Origin: Aquabacterium sp. NJ1 | Lineage (GTDB): Bacteria; Pseudomonadota; Gammaproteobacteria; Burkholderiales; Burkholderiaceae_C | Reading direction: 5' to 3' | Assembly: GCF_000768065.1 (NCBI RefSeq) | Contig: NZ_JRKM01000001.1 | Coordinates: 4,632,001 to 4,696,000, forward strand | Length of the DNA: 64,000 bases | Shown here: positions 35,431 through 43,327 of the stretch, piece by piece | Numbering within the stretch: the first letter of the stretch is position 1 | Layout of the letters: the number at the start of each line of letters is the position of its first letter | The notes under the pieces: generated by a model | The model's database searches: none | The model's input: the letters and a program-made list of their open reading frames with translations, nothing else | Told to the model about the DNA's origin: nothing | Translations under genes and position numbers: made by a program

Positions 35431-36390
35431 ATGTTCGAGAGACTTGATCGCAGCCGCACCGACGTCGTGCTCATCGTGGACGATGTGCCTGACAACCTGT
35501 CGCTGCTGCATGACGCGCTGGACGAGGCCGGCTACACCGTGCTGGTCGCCACGCACGGCGAGGCCGCCTTGCAGCGCGCCACGCAGGCGGTGCCCGACAT
35601 CATCCTGCTGGACGCGATCATGCCTGGCATGGATGGCTTCGAAGTGGCCAGGCGCCTGAAGGCCCAACCCGAGACCAGCCACATCCCGATCATCTTCATG
35701 ACCGGCCTCACCGAGACCGAGCATGTGGTGGCAGCTTTTGCCGCAGGCAGCGTGGACTACGTCGTCAAGCCGATCCGGCCGCGCGAGGTGATGGCCCGCA
35801 TCGAGGCCCACATGCAGAGCGCGCGGCAAGCCAGGCAGGCCCGCAATGCGCTGGATGCCTTTGGCCATGCCTCGCTGACCGTGCGCGTGACCGATGGCCG
35901 GGTGCTGTGGCAGACGCCCCTGGCGCGCAAGCTGCTGCAGGACTATTTCGACACGCCCGAGTCGGTGGCACCGCTGGAACTGGCTGCGTGGCTGAGCCAG
36001 GCCGCGCCCCGCCTGAGCAAGGACATCGCCGAGGGCCAGGCCCCTGTGAGTGCGCCCGTCTGGGCCGTGAACCAGGCCGGTCGCCGCTTGAGCTTCACCC
36101 TGCACCAACCCACGGGTGACGACGAGTGGTTGCTGGTGATGCAGGAAAGCTCCGACCAGGCCGCCATGGATGCGCTCAGCGCGGAGTTCAAGCTCACGGC
36201 GCGCGAGGGCGAGGTGCTGTACTGGGTGGTCAAGGGCAAGACCAACCGCGACATCGGCGACATCCTGGGCAGCAGCCCGGCCACGGTCAAGAAGCAGCTG
36301 GAGCACGTGTTCGCCAAGCTCGGCGTGGAGACGCGCACGGCGGCTGCCGGGCTGGCCATGAGCCGCGTGGCGCAACTCAAGGTGCGTTGA
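35431..36390 (+). CDS. LuxR-type response regulator
   Basis: The ATG at 35431 gives 319 residues. A receiver domain (residues 12-130) has the acidic pair Asp17-Asp18, phosphoacceptor Asp61 (ILLDAIMPGMDG), a Thr in FMTG and Lys in VVKP. The middle 100 residues are a degenerate segment (VWQTPLARKLLQDYF) that could be a PAS-like domain. The last 65 residues form a LuxR helix-turn-helix (LTAREGEVLYWVVKGKTNRD, then SSPATVKKQLEHVFAKLGV). It follows the permease-kinase gene by 38 bases and is its obvious output partner. Urease or urea transport genes are possible targets, which is inference from position. Confidence 0.9.
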   Translation: MFERLDRSRTDVVLIVDDVPDNLSLLHDALDEAGYTVLVATHGEAALQRATQAVPDIILLDAIMPGMDGFEVARRLKAQPETSHIPIIFMTGLTETEHVVAAFAAGSVDYVVKPIRPREVMARIEAHMQSARQARQARNALDAFGHASLTVRVTDGRVLWQTPLARKLLQDYFDTPESVAPLELAAWLSQAAPRLSKDIAEGQAPVSAPVWAVNQAGRRLSFTLHQPTGDDEWLLVMQESSDQAAMDALSAEFKLTAREGEVLYWVVKGKTNRDIGDILGSSPATVKKQLEHVFAKLGVETRTAAAGLAMSRVAQLKVR

Positions 36391-36411
36391 CAGCTCTCAG
36401 GCCAGCCGGCT

Positions 36412-37197
36412 TCACATGGGCTTGAACAGGTGCGCGTAGCTGCGGCTGACCGCCAGACGCTCGGTGCGCCCCTTGAGGTAGAGGTGAATCTTGCCAGAGT
36501 CCTCACGGACCACTCTGTCGATCAGTTCGGTGCGCACGATGGTGCCCCGGTGGATCTGCATGAACTGCTGGTTGTCCAGCCTGGGCATCAACTCGCGCAA
36601 GGGCGTGCGGATCAAGAGCGCGCGGTCTGCCGTCACCACGCGCACGTACTTGTCGTCGGCCTCGAAGAAGTGCACATCGTTGGTGGACACCATCTGCAGT
36701 GTCGAGCCCAAGCCCGCCTGGATCAGCTTGAGTGGCGGCTCCGCCCTGGGGGACTGGATCAGGGCGCGCAAGGGGGCGAGGGCCGCCGCATCACCGCCTT
36801 GGCGCTCCTGCAGGCGGCGCTGCAGCCGTTCACAGGTGAGCGACAGGCGCTGGGGCTCCACGGGTTTGAGCACATAGTCCACGGCAGCGCGCTCGAAGGC
36901 ATCAATGGCAAAACGGTCGAACGCGGTGACGAAGACGATCAAGGGCAGGGGGCGGTCTTCGGGCCAGTCGTCGACGATCTGTTCGGCGGCATCCAGGCCA
37001 TTGCGCTCGGGCATCTGGATGTCCATGAACATCACATCGGGCAGGTGTAGCCCGGCCGCCTCGATGGCGGCCTCACCGTCGTGCGTGATGGCGCAGATCT
37101 GCAGCGCCGGCCAAAGCTTGCTCAGCGTCTTGACCAGGCCTCTGGCCAGTACAGGTTCATCTTCGGCAATCAGGGCGGTGGGTGCAAGGGCATTCAT
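36412..37197 (-). CDS. LytTR-type response regulator
   Basis: The 261-residue protein has an N-terminal receiver with phosphoacceptor Asp59 (VMFMDIQMPERNG), the switch Thr in FVTAFDRFAIDAF and Lys in VLKPVEP. A C-terminal LytTR DNA-binding domain starts at about residue 155 (VHFFEADDKYVRVVT, then FMQIHRGTIVR). Such regulators (AlgR/LytR/YehT-like) act with LytS-type kinases, one of which is encoded immediately upstream with a four-base overlap. The gene converges with the LuxR-type regulator (21 bases between stops). Its target genes are not evident. Confidence 0.92.
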   Translation of the reverse strand: MNALAPTALIAEDEPVLARGLVKTLSKLWPALQICAITHDGEAAIEAAGLHLPDVMFMDIQMPERNGLDAAEQIVDDWPEDRPLPLIVFVTAFDRFAIDAFERAAVDYVLKPVEPQRLSLTCERLQRRLQERQGGDAAALAPLRALIQSPRAEPPLKLIQAGLGSTLQMVSTNDVHFFEADDKYVRVVTADRALLIRTPLRELMPRLDNQQFMQIHRGTIVRTELIDRVVREDSGKIHLYLKGRTERLAVSRSYAHLFKPM

Positions 37198-38378
37198 GCA
37201 GCGTGTTTCGGTGTGGTCGCCAGAGGGAGGCGGATCGTGACTTCGGTGATGTCCTGATCAGGATGGTGCGACCGCTCCAGTTGAGCGGCCTCGCCATACA
37301 AGTTTTCCAGGCGTTCTCTCACATAACGCAAGCCAAAGCCCCCTTGGTCGGCCTTTGCTTCATGTGAGTCCGATGTGGTGCCGTGCTTGCGGGCGCCCGA
37401 GTTGCGCACGCGCAGCACCAGTTGCCCTGCCTCGTCCTGGGCCGCCACGATCAGATCACCGCCTTGTCTGGCGGGTTCCAGGCCGTGCTTGATGGCGTTT
37501 TCAATCAGGGGCTGCAGCAGCATGGCGGGCACTTCGACACCTTGCAGCGCATCGGGCAGGAGCAGGCTGGTGCGCAGCCTGTCGCCCATGCGTATCTGCA
37601 TGAGGCTCAGGTAGTCGGATGCCAGCTTGAACTCGTCAGCCAGCGCGTGCTGGGTGACCAGGCTGCCGTTGAGGGTGGAGCGCAGGAAACCGATCAGGTG
37701 CAGCAGCATGGCCCGCGCCTGCTGCGGGCTGTCGTCAATCAACTCATAGAGGTTGGACAGCGTATTGAACAGCATGTGCGGGTCGAGCTGGGAACGCAGC
37801 AGATGAAGCTGGGTTTCTGCGGTGAGCTTGTGTGCCTTGCGTTCGCGCGCCTCGGTGACGGCTGCGCGGTCCTGGAAATATTCGAAGACGTAGACAGACA
37901 GGGTGCCGTAGGTGGCATTGAACAGGGTCAGCTTGAATGGCGGATAAGCCTGCGAAAGATGCGCCTGCCCCCAGGTCGAAGTCTGTATGGCGATGAATAT
38001 CTGCTGAGACAGCCAGGACCCGGCCAGCAGGCACGCGAGCGTGGTGGCCAGCAATTCCCACTTGGTGCGCGTTGGCAGGCCCTTGTACAGCCCTTCCCGG
38101 TCGTAGCGGGCCTGGGCGTCGGGCATGGTGCGCCAGCCGTTGCGGGCCACCAGCAACATCGCATTGGCGGTCAACAGCAGGCCGACCATGCCAACACATT
38201 GCAGCCAGGTGAAGTAGTAAGCCAGGCCCAGGCTCTGAGGCTGCTGTGGGGAGAGCACTTCCGTGGCGTGCAGCGAGAAGGCGCCGACCACCAGCAGTAC
38301 CTGGTTGAGGACGAACAGCCGGGGGGCGATGCGGCGCCAGGTCAGGTTGGGAGGGTAAGGGGCCACAGGGTGAGACAT
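37194..38378 (-). CDS. LytS/YehU-like sensor histidine kinase
   Basis: The ATG at 38378 gives 394 residues; the longer frame to 38441 is not convincing. Four hydrophobic segments lie in residues 20-165. A His_kinase domain of the LytS/AlgZ class follows, with phosphoacceptor His201 in QLDPHMLFNTLSNLYELI. The ATPase part then has LQPLIENAIKHGLEP and GGFGLRYVRERLENLYG. The stop overlaps the regulator start (ATGA at 37194-37197), so the two are a cognate pair. No 5TM-5TMR or other known ligand domain was recognised, so the signal is unknown. Confidence 0.92.
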   Translation of the reverse strand: MSHPVAPYPPNLTWRRIAPRLFVLNQVLLVVGAFSLHATEVLSPQQPQSLGLAYYFTWLQCVGMVGLLLTANAMLLVARNGWRTMPDAQARYDREGLYKGLPTRTKWELLATTLACLLAGSWLSQQIFIAIQTSTWGQAHLSQAYPPFKLTLFNATYGTLSVYVFEYFQDRAAVTEARERKAHKLTAETQLHLLRSQLDPHMLFNTLSNLYELIDDSPQQARAMLLHLIGFLRSTLNGSLVTQHALADEFKLASDYLSLMQIRMGDRLRTSLLLPDALQGVEVPAMLLQPLIENAIKHGLEPARQGGDLIVAAQDEAGQLVLRVRNSGARKHGTTSDSHEAKADQGGFGLRYVRERLENLYGEAAQLERSHHPDQDITEVTIRLPLATTPKHAA

Positions 38379-38434
38379 GGGCGAGGAGCGTAACCGAAGC
38401 GGTGCCTGGCGCCTGGCACACGAGGCAGGATGCG

Positions 38435-38451
38435 GATTCACGGTGTGAATC
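38435..38451. repeat. Perfect inverted repeat GATTCAC-GGT-GTGAATC
   Basis: A perfect 7-bp inverted repeat with a 3-base centre lies 57 bases upstream of the LytS-like kinase start and 195 bases upstream of the carboxylesterase start. The 267-base spacer (38379-38645) holds no gene. The position and symmetry suit an operator for a dimeric regulator. LytTR proteins usually bind direct repeats, so this is more likely a site for another regulator. The repeat is certain; the role is inferred. Confidence 0.6.
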
Positions 38452-38645
38452 GCGATTTGAACAGCGCAAGTTGCAGGCGATCCGCGCTGGCGGTATTGGC
38501 TGGCGGCTCACGCATTCGATCTGCCATGCGCCTGCTGCATTGGCGATTCATCGGCCCGGCCTTGGCTTGCCGTGGTGCAGCGCCTAGATTGCAGGCTCGA
38601 TGCATGTCGGGCCTCATCAGCCTTCGCAAACAAAGGGATTCCGCA

Positions 38646-40256
38646 ATGAAACACACATGGGCAAGGCGCGTGGGCGCCACCATCTCCATGGTCTGCCTGG
38701 GGATGGGCGTGGCGCAGGCGCAAAGCAATCCGGTCGTTCAACTGGCCGAGGGGGATCTGATCGGCATCGTGCAGAACGGTGTCAGTCAGTTCCGAGGCAT
38801 ACCCTATGCCGAGCCGCCAGTGGGAAACTTGCGGTGGGCCGCGCCTCAGCCCGCCAGGCCCTGGGGTGGCCAGCGTGACGCCACGCAGTTCGGCGCAGCC
38901 TGCCCGCAGGCGCCCGAGCCTTTTGGTGACAACCTGCGCAACAGCGAGGACTGCCTGTTCCTCAATGTCTACGTGCCGCAAGGCAGCACAACGGGTAGAC
39001 GCCCGGTGATCGTCTGGATCCCGGGCAGTGGTCAGGTGCTGGGGTCCTCGCGCCAGTACGATGCCACTCGTCTGGCCCAGGCCACGCAGGCGGTGGTGGT
39101 CACCATGAATTACCGGCTGGGTGCGCTCGGCTGGTTGTGGACCTCCGGCATGGTTGCCGAGGCCAAGGGGCACAACTTCGCCTTGCAGGATCAGCAGGAA
39201 GCCATGCGTTGGGTCAAGCGGCACATCGAGGCTTTCAACGGCGACGCCGATCGCATCACGATGGCGGGTGAGTCGGTGGGCTCGATCTCGGCTTCCCTGC
39301 ACCTGGTGTCGCCCACAGCTGCGGGGCTCTTTCACCGCGCGATCCTGGCCAGTGGCATCGAACCTCCTGGTTTGTTGACCTCGGCCAAGGCCGCGGAGCT
39401 GGGTGATGCGTTTGCCGCCAAGGTGGGGTGCGCCGCAGGGCCTGAGCAATTGACGTGTCTGCGCAGCAAGTCGCCGCAGGAGCTGCTGAAGGTGTCTCCC
39501 ACTTACGCGGACATTGGAAAGGACGGACTGGGTTGGCGGAATTTCATCGACGGTGAGATGATCACGACCGATGTCTTTGCCGCCTTGTCCAAGGGCAATT
39601 TCAACAAGGTGCCGTTGATGGTGGGTACGACCAAGGACGAGGGCAGGGGCTTCATCCCGCTGTCATTCGATCTGGACGGCACGCCCATGACGCAGGACGA
39701 ATACATCACGGCCACCAACAAGTTCATCGGCAGCTTCATGCAGCCCGTGTTGACCGGCCTGATGTACCCCAGCAGCAAGCTGGGCAGCCCGGCTCAGGCC
39801 TATTCGCAGTTGGTGACAGACGGCTGGTTTGCCTGCCAGGCCAATGAGGTGGCCAACCGGGCGAGCAGCCAGGTGCCCACGTATGCCTACGAGTTTGCTG
39901 ACCGCACGGCGCCGGAGTTTGTGAAGGACCCGTTCATGGAATCCGGGGCATTCCATGCGTCGGATCTCTTGTATTGGTTTCAGACGCCTGTTGGCGGGGC
40001 GCCTTTGACGCTGAGCCCCGCGCAAAAGCGTTTGTCAGATCAGATGCAGACGTACTGGAAGCAGTTCGCCGAGACGGGCAACCCCAATGGCGCGGCCAAC
40101 GCGGTGAGCTGGCCAAGGTTCAACAAGTTGAACACACCGTATCTGACGCTGGTGCCGGATGCGATCAACGTTCAGGACTGGGGGGCCTTCCAGCGGGCGC
40201 ATCAGTGTGCGGCCTGGTCGTTGCTCTACAGCATGCGCTCGCTGGGTATAGCCTGA
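38646..40256 (+). CDS. Secreted type B carboxylesterase/lipase
   Basis: The ATG at 38646 gives 536 residues with a signal peptide ending VAQAQ. The alpha/beta-hydrolase fold of type B carboxylesterases is clear: FRGIPYAEPPVGNLRW, SEDCLFLNVYVP, the nucleophile Ser210 in GESVGS, and a probable catalytic His in GAFHASDLLYWF. The usual oxyanion motif HGGG is replaced: the sequence reads VIVWIPGSGQ at residues 121-130. The enzyme should still have a Ser-His-acid triad, but its activity may differ from typical esterases. The substrate is unknown. It is not in an operon; the Nudix gene downstream is on the other strand. Confidence 0.88.
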   Translation: MKHTWARRVGATISMVCLGMGVAQAQSNPVVQLAEGDLIGIVQNGVSQFRGIPYAEPPVGNLRWAAPQPARPWGGQRDATQFGAACPQAPEPFGDNLRNSEDCLFLNVYVPQGSTTGRRPVIVWIPGSGQVLGSSRQYDATRLAQATQAVVVTMNYRLGALGWLWTSGMVAEAKGHNFALQDQQEAMRWVKRHIEAFNGDADRITMAGESVGSISASLHLVSPTAAGLFHRAILASGIEPPGLLTSAKAAELGDAFAAKVGCAAGPEQLTCLRSKSPQELLKVSPTYADIGKDGLGWRNFIDGEMITTDVFAALSKGNFNKVPLMVGTTKDEGRGFIPLSFDLDGTPMTQDEYITATNKFIGSFMQPVLTGLMYPSSKLGSPAQAYSQLVTDGWFACQANEVANRASSQVPTYAYEFADRTAPEFVKDPFMESGAFHASDLLYWFQTPVGGAPLTLSPAQKRLSDQMQTYWKQFAETGNPNGAANAVSWPRFNKLNTPYLTLVPDAINVQDWGAFQRAHQCAAWSLLYSMRSLGIA

Positions 40257-40274
40257 TCGGCCCAGGCTGATCGC

Positions 40275-40793
40275 TCAGAGCTTGGGCAGGTCCATCGCCT
40301 GTGGCGCATGGCCCTGCCTGATCAGCCAGTCGCGCAGCGCCAGGCCCGTGCTTGAAGGCCAGTAGCGCGCCTTGGCGGGCTCGATGCGCTTGTAGTCCAC
40401 CAATTCTTCGTTGAGCACGATCTCGCCTTCGGCGGGCACGTGGTAAGCGATGATGATCTGGTTCAGGCGCGGGAAGGCGTAGTGGCCAATGAAGTTCACG
40501 CCGGTGGCCTGCAGGCCCAGCTCTTCCTGCACCTCGCGCGCCACGGCTTCTTCCGGGCTGGGGTCGGTCTTCTCCAGGAAGCCGGTGATCAAGGCATAGA
40601 AGGGCATGGGCCAGGCACGGTTGCGCGCCAAGATGATGTGGCCTTCGTGCTCCACCACGGCCGCGACCACGGGCGTCGGGTTGTCCCAATGCACATAACC
40701 GCAGGCTTCATCCGGGCAGGCCTGGCGGGACACACCCTCGTCCACCTTGGCTTGCAGGGGTTTGGCGCATTGGGGGCAGTAGTTGAATGCCAT
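40275..40793 (-). CDS. Nudix hydrolase with N-terminal zinc ribbon (NudC-like)
   Basis: The 172-residue protein starts with a four-cysteine zinc ribbon (CPQC at 6-9, and Cys26 and Cys31), then a Nudix domain. The Nudix box reads GFLEKTDPSPEEAVAREVQEEL. Compared with GX5EX7REUXEEXGU there is one extra residue between the glycine and the RE..EE part, and the first Glu is Asp. The combination of zinc ribbon and Nudix box recalls NudC-type NAD/NADH pyrophosphatases, but the usual SQPWPFPxS motif after the box is absent. The substrate is therefore open. The start overlaps no other gene, and it faces the esterase stop by 18 bases. Confidence 0.82.
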   Translation of the reverse strand: MAFNYCPQCAKPLQAKVDEGVSRQACPDEACGYVHWDNPTPVVAAVVEHEGHIILARNRAWPMPFYALITGFLEKTDPSPEEAVAREVQEELGLQATGVNFIGHYAFPRLNQIIIAYHVPAEGEIVLNEELVDYKRIEPAKARYWPSSTGLALRDWLIRQGHAPQAMDLPKL

Positions 40794-40852
40794 CTGACTT
40801 TCTCTCCTTGCATGACCCCCGGTCAGCCTTGGCCCTTGTTCAGTCGGCAGGA

Positions 40853-41641
40853 TCAGGCTGCGGGTGGTGGCACAAGCCTAACCGACTTGAGCAAGGCACG
40901 TTGAAAGCGGCTGGAGCTGACGGCCAGGATTCCCTGGTGAACCGGCGCCAGCGCCGCCCATCTGGCTTCAAAGTCGGTGAGCCCCTGGGCGAGCGCCGCT
41001 GCCTCGCCTGCAATGGCGATGTCATTGCCGCCTTCGTCTGACTCCGCAGAAATCACCGCGCCAGAAAACGCCTTGCCCATGCGGCGCATGACCTCGCGCG
41101 TCTGTTCGGTGTCAGCCTGCACATTGGCCACGAGCCAGCCACCTGGCGCCAGTGCAGCGCGGCAATGCTGGTAGAAGCTGCGTGTGCACAGGGCTTCGGG
41201 CAAGCCTGCACCGGTGAAGCCGTCCACCAGGATCACGTCGTAGGGGCGCGGCGGCTTGTGCACAAAGCGGGCGCCGTCCGCGCAGATGATGCGCAGGCGC
41301 TCGCTGTCGGGCGGGATCATGAATTCATGGCGCATGTCGATCACGCCCTGGTTGATTTCCACGGCGGTGAGGTCGGTTGCCGGTAGATGCTTGTGCAGGT
41401 ACTTGAGCATCGAGCCACCCCCCAGGCCGATCATCAGCACGGCCTTGGGCGCGGGGTTGAACAGCAGGAAGCCCATCATGGCGCGCGTGTAGTCCAGCAC
41501 CAGCTCGTCCGGCGCGTCCAGGCGCATGCAGCTCTGGATCAGGGAGGATTCGAAGCTCAGCGATACGGTCTGGCTGTTGGTGTGGAGGCGGGGCGTTTCG
41601 GTCATGACGGCAGTGGGCAATGGCCAGCGAGTGTAGGTCAT
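40853..41641 (-). CDS. Spermidine synthase-like (SpeE-fold) protein
   Basis: The 262-residue protein has the SAM/decarboxy-SAM binding core of spermidine synthases: VLMIGLGGGSMLKYL (motif I), LTAVEINQGVIDMRHEF and an ICADGARFV strand with the acidic residue. It then has DVILVDGFTGAG. The conserved polyamine-binding aspartates of true SpeE (YxDxY region) are not obvious: VDGFTGAG replaces the usual D-S/T-D-P. It may be a methyltransferase-like paralogue rather than a polyamine enzyme. ATG at 41641 is used; ATG at 41605 is possible. It is divergent from the FadR-type regulator across 50 bases. Confidence 0.75.
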   Translation of the reverse strand: MTYTRWPLPTAVMTETPRLHTNSQTVSLSFESSLIQSCMRLDAPDELVLDYTRAMMGFLLFNPAPKAVLMIGLGGGSMLKYLHKHLPATDLTAVEINQGVIDMRHEFMIPPDSERLRIICADGARFVHKPPRPYDVILVDGFTGAGLPEALCTRSFYQHCRAALAPGGWLVANVQADTEQTREVMRRMGKAFSGAVISAESDEGGNDIAIAGEAAALAQGLTDFEARWAALAPVHQGILAVSSSRFQRALLKSVRLVPPPAA

Positions 41642-41661
41642 GCCGGGTTTGCCCTTGCTTA

Positions 41662-41684
41662 ACTTGTCAACTGGTATGATAAGT
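41662..41684. promoter_or_regulatory. Candidate operator of the FadR-type regulator
   Basis: ACTTGTCA (41662-41669) and TGATAAGT (41677-41684) form an inverted repeat with 7 of 8 positions matching across a 7-base centre. It ends seven bases before the regulator ATG and lies within the 50-base divergent spacer with the spermidine-synthase-like gene. FadR-family GntR proteins bind short palindromes of this size and often regulate their own gene. It probably overlaps the promoter of both genes. The role is inferred. Confidence 0.5.
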
Positions 41685-41691
41685 TTCGGGC

Positions 41692-42414
41692 ATGGACAAA
41701 TTGCTTGAACCCATCCTGCGCCAGCCCTTGTCGGATGCGCTGTACGTGCAGCTCAAGGGCAAGATCATCGATGGTGAGCTCAAGCCCGGTGAGCGCCTGC
41801 CTTCCGAGCGGGTGCTCAGCGAAGAGTCTGGCGTGAACCGCGGCGCGGTGCGCGAGGCCATCAAGCGCCTGCAGCAGGCGGGCCTGGTCGCCGTCAAGCA
41901 GGGTGGCAAGCACGAGGTGCTGGATTACCGCCTGCAAGGCAGCCTGGAGTTGCTGCCCAGCCTGCTGATCAACAGCAAGGGCGTGGTGGACCCCAAGGTG
42001 GTGCTGGGCGTCATGGGCATGCGTTCGGCCATTGCGCCAGAGATCGCGGCCGATGCGGCCCGATTGGGCGGCGCCGAGCTGGCCGACAGGCTCGATCAGG
42101 TACTCAGCGTGATGGAAGGCGGGCTGCACGACCTCAACGCCTTGCAGGTTGGCGCCATGCATTTCTGGCAGAGCCTGGCCATGGCCTGCGACAACATCGC
42201 CTATCAACTGGCCTTCAACACCATGCGGCGCAGCTACCACGAGGTCTGGGACAAGCTCACCTATGTGATGGCGCGCGAGTTTCAGGACGTCGGCAACCTC
42301 AAAGCCATTGCCGTTGCCGTACGGCACGCCGATGTCGAAGCAGCTCGTGCTGCGGCCAGGGCCCATGTGGACCTGGGGCGCAAGGCGCTCGAGTCCGTGT
42401 TCGCCTTGATGTGA
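41692..42414 (+). CDS. GntR-family transcriptional regulator, FadR subfamily
   Basis: The 240-residue protein has an N-terminal winged helix (YVQLKGKIIDGELKPGERLP, then SERVLSEESGVNRGAVREAI) and an all-helical C-terminal FCD/FadR-type ligand domain. The domain contains DPKVVLGVMGMRSAIAPEIA and an H/D-rich helix set. The ligand cannot be read, but FadR-like proteins respond to acyl-CoA or small acids. It overlaps the next gene's possible GTG start and is 20 bases before its preferred ATG, so control of that sterol-desaturase-like gene is plausible. A palindrome precedes its own start. Confidence 0.9.
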   Translation: MDKLLEPILRQPLSDALYVQLKGKIIDGELKPGERLPSERVLSEESGVNRGAVREAIKRLQQAGLVAVKQGGKHEVLDYRLQGSLELLPSLLINSKGVVDPKVVLGVMGMRSAIAPEIAADAARLGGAELADRLDQVLSVMEGGLHDLNALQVGAMHFWQSLAMACDNIAYQLAFNTMRRSYHEVWDKLTYVMAREFQDVGNLKAIAVAVRHADVEAARAAARAHVDLGRKALESVFALM

Positions 42415-42434
42415 TCGTTTTACCGGAGTCGCCC

Positions 42435-43151
42435 ATGCCTGCTCAACGTGCGACCGATACGGTCATGCCCACGGCCGACGAAACGGTCAACCACAACCCG
42501 ATGCGCCCGCCTGCGGACTCGCCGCGTACGGCCGGGCAGGCTTTCAGTGTCTTCCTGCGGCACCCCAGCCCCTTGATCATTTTGCTGGCCCTGGCCGTGC
42601 TGGGCGTGCTGCGCTGGCAGGCGGGCGGCCTGGGTTGGCGGGACGTGGCCATTGCACTGGGCTTGCTGGCCTTGTTCCCCATCAACGAGTGGATGATCCA
42701 TGTGTTCATCCTGCACTATCGCCCTCGCGAGATCGGTGGCATCAAGGTGGATTTCTACCTGCCCAAGACCCACCGCCGCCACCATGCCGATCCGTGGAAC
42801 CTGGCGTGGGTGTTCGTGCCCCGGCACGTGCATGTCCTGATACTGGGGGCGGTTGTGCTGGGCTACTACCTTGCCGGCCACTGGCGGGCCGAGTGGCTGA
42901 GCTTCTGTTTCGTCTACCTGCTGCTGGGGCTGCACTACGAGTGGGTGCACTACCTCACCCACATCACCTGGTGCCCGCCACTGGCGTACTACGAGCGCCG
43001 CGTGCTGGAGCACCGCTGGCACCATTTCCGCAACGAGAACTACTGGTGGGGTGTCTCCATGGGCATGGGTGATCGCCTGTTCCGCACGGCCCCCAATGCC
43101 AAGGACACCGCCCGTTCGGGCACCAACCGGGACCTGGGCCTCAAGCGCTGA
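42435..43151 (+). CDS. Sterol desaturase / fatty acid hydroxylase family membrane protein
   Basis: The ATG at 42435, after a good GGAG site, gives 238 residues; a GTG at 42411 overlapping the regulator stop is an alternative. The membrane protein carries the di-iron histidine clusters of the fatty-acid hydroxylase superfamily: HRRHHA, HYEWVHYLTH and EHRWHHFRNEN. About four hydrophobic segments surround them. Members hydroxylate or desaturate sterols, carotenoids or fatty acids in the membrane. The C-terminal FRTAPNAKDTARS is soluble. Cotranscription with the FadR-type regulator suggests a lipid substrate. Exact chemistry is unknown. Confidence 0.85.
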   Translation: MPAQRATDTVMPTADETVNHNPMRPPADSPRTAGQAFSVFLRHPSPLIILLALAVLGVLRWQAGGLGWRDVAIALGLLALFPINEWMIHVFILHYRPREIGGIKVDFYLPKTHRRHHADPWNLAWVFVPRHVHVLILGAVVLGYYLAGHWRAEWLSFCFVYLLLGLHYEWVHYLTHITWCPPLAYYERRVLEHRWHHFRNENYWWGVSMGMGDRLFRTAPNAKDTARSGTNRDLGLKR

Positions 43152-43167
43152 GCCCCTCTTGATATCG

Positions 43168-43196
43168 ATACGCCACTGATACGCCATGTGGCGTAT
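43168..43196. repeat. Repeated ATACGCCA element with perfect palindrome upstream of urtA
   Basis: ATACGCCA occurs at 43168-43175 and 43179-43186. The second copy forms a perfect palindrome with TGGCGTAT (43189-43196) around a TG centre. This gives two direct copies eleven bases apart plus one inverted copy, a layout typical of binding sites for dimeric regulators on one face of the helix. It starts 16 bases after the stop of the sterol-desaturase-like gene and lies about 20 bases upstream of a candidate sigma-54 promoter. A weak terminator role is also possible. Confidence 0.75.
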
Positions 43197-43215
43197 TTCG
43201 CTCTTTGAAGCCCCT

Positions 43216-43231
43216 GGGCACACTGAACGCA
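43216..43231 (+). promoter_or_regulatory. Candidate sigma-54 promoter of urtA
   Basis: GGGCAC-ACTGA-ACGCA fits the sigma-54 consensus TGGCAC-N5-TTGCA with the key GG at -24 and GC at -12, ten bases apart, but only three of five positions in the -12 element. It would give a leader of about 85 bases before the urtA ATG. Urea ABC transporters of many Proteobacteria are controlled by nitrogen status through NtrC, which fits. No clear NtrC enhancer pair (TGCACC-N5-GGTGCA) was found in the window. Confidence 0.4.
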
Positions 43232-43327
43232 TCGGATCTGAAAACGGCCTCCAAAGCCGGCTCTTCAGAGACGTGACAAGCAAGAGTCAAGCGTTCAAAA
43301 CCCCACCGCTTCAAAGGAGCGAAATCC

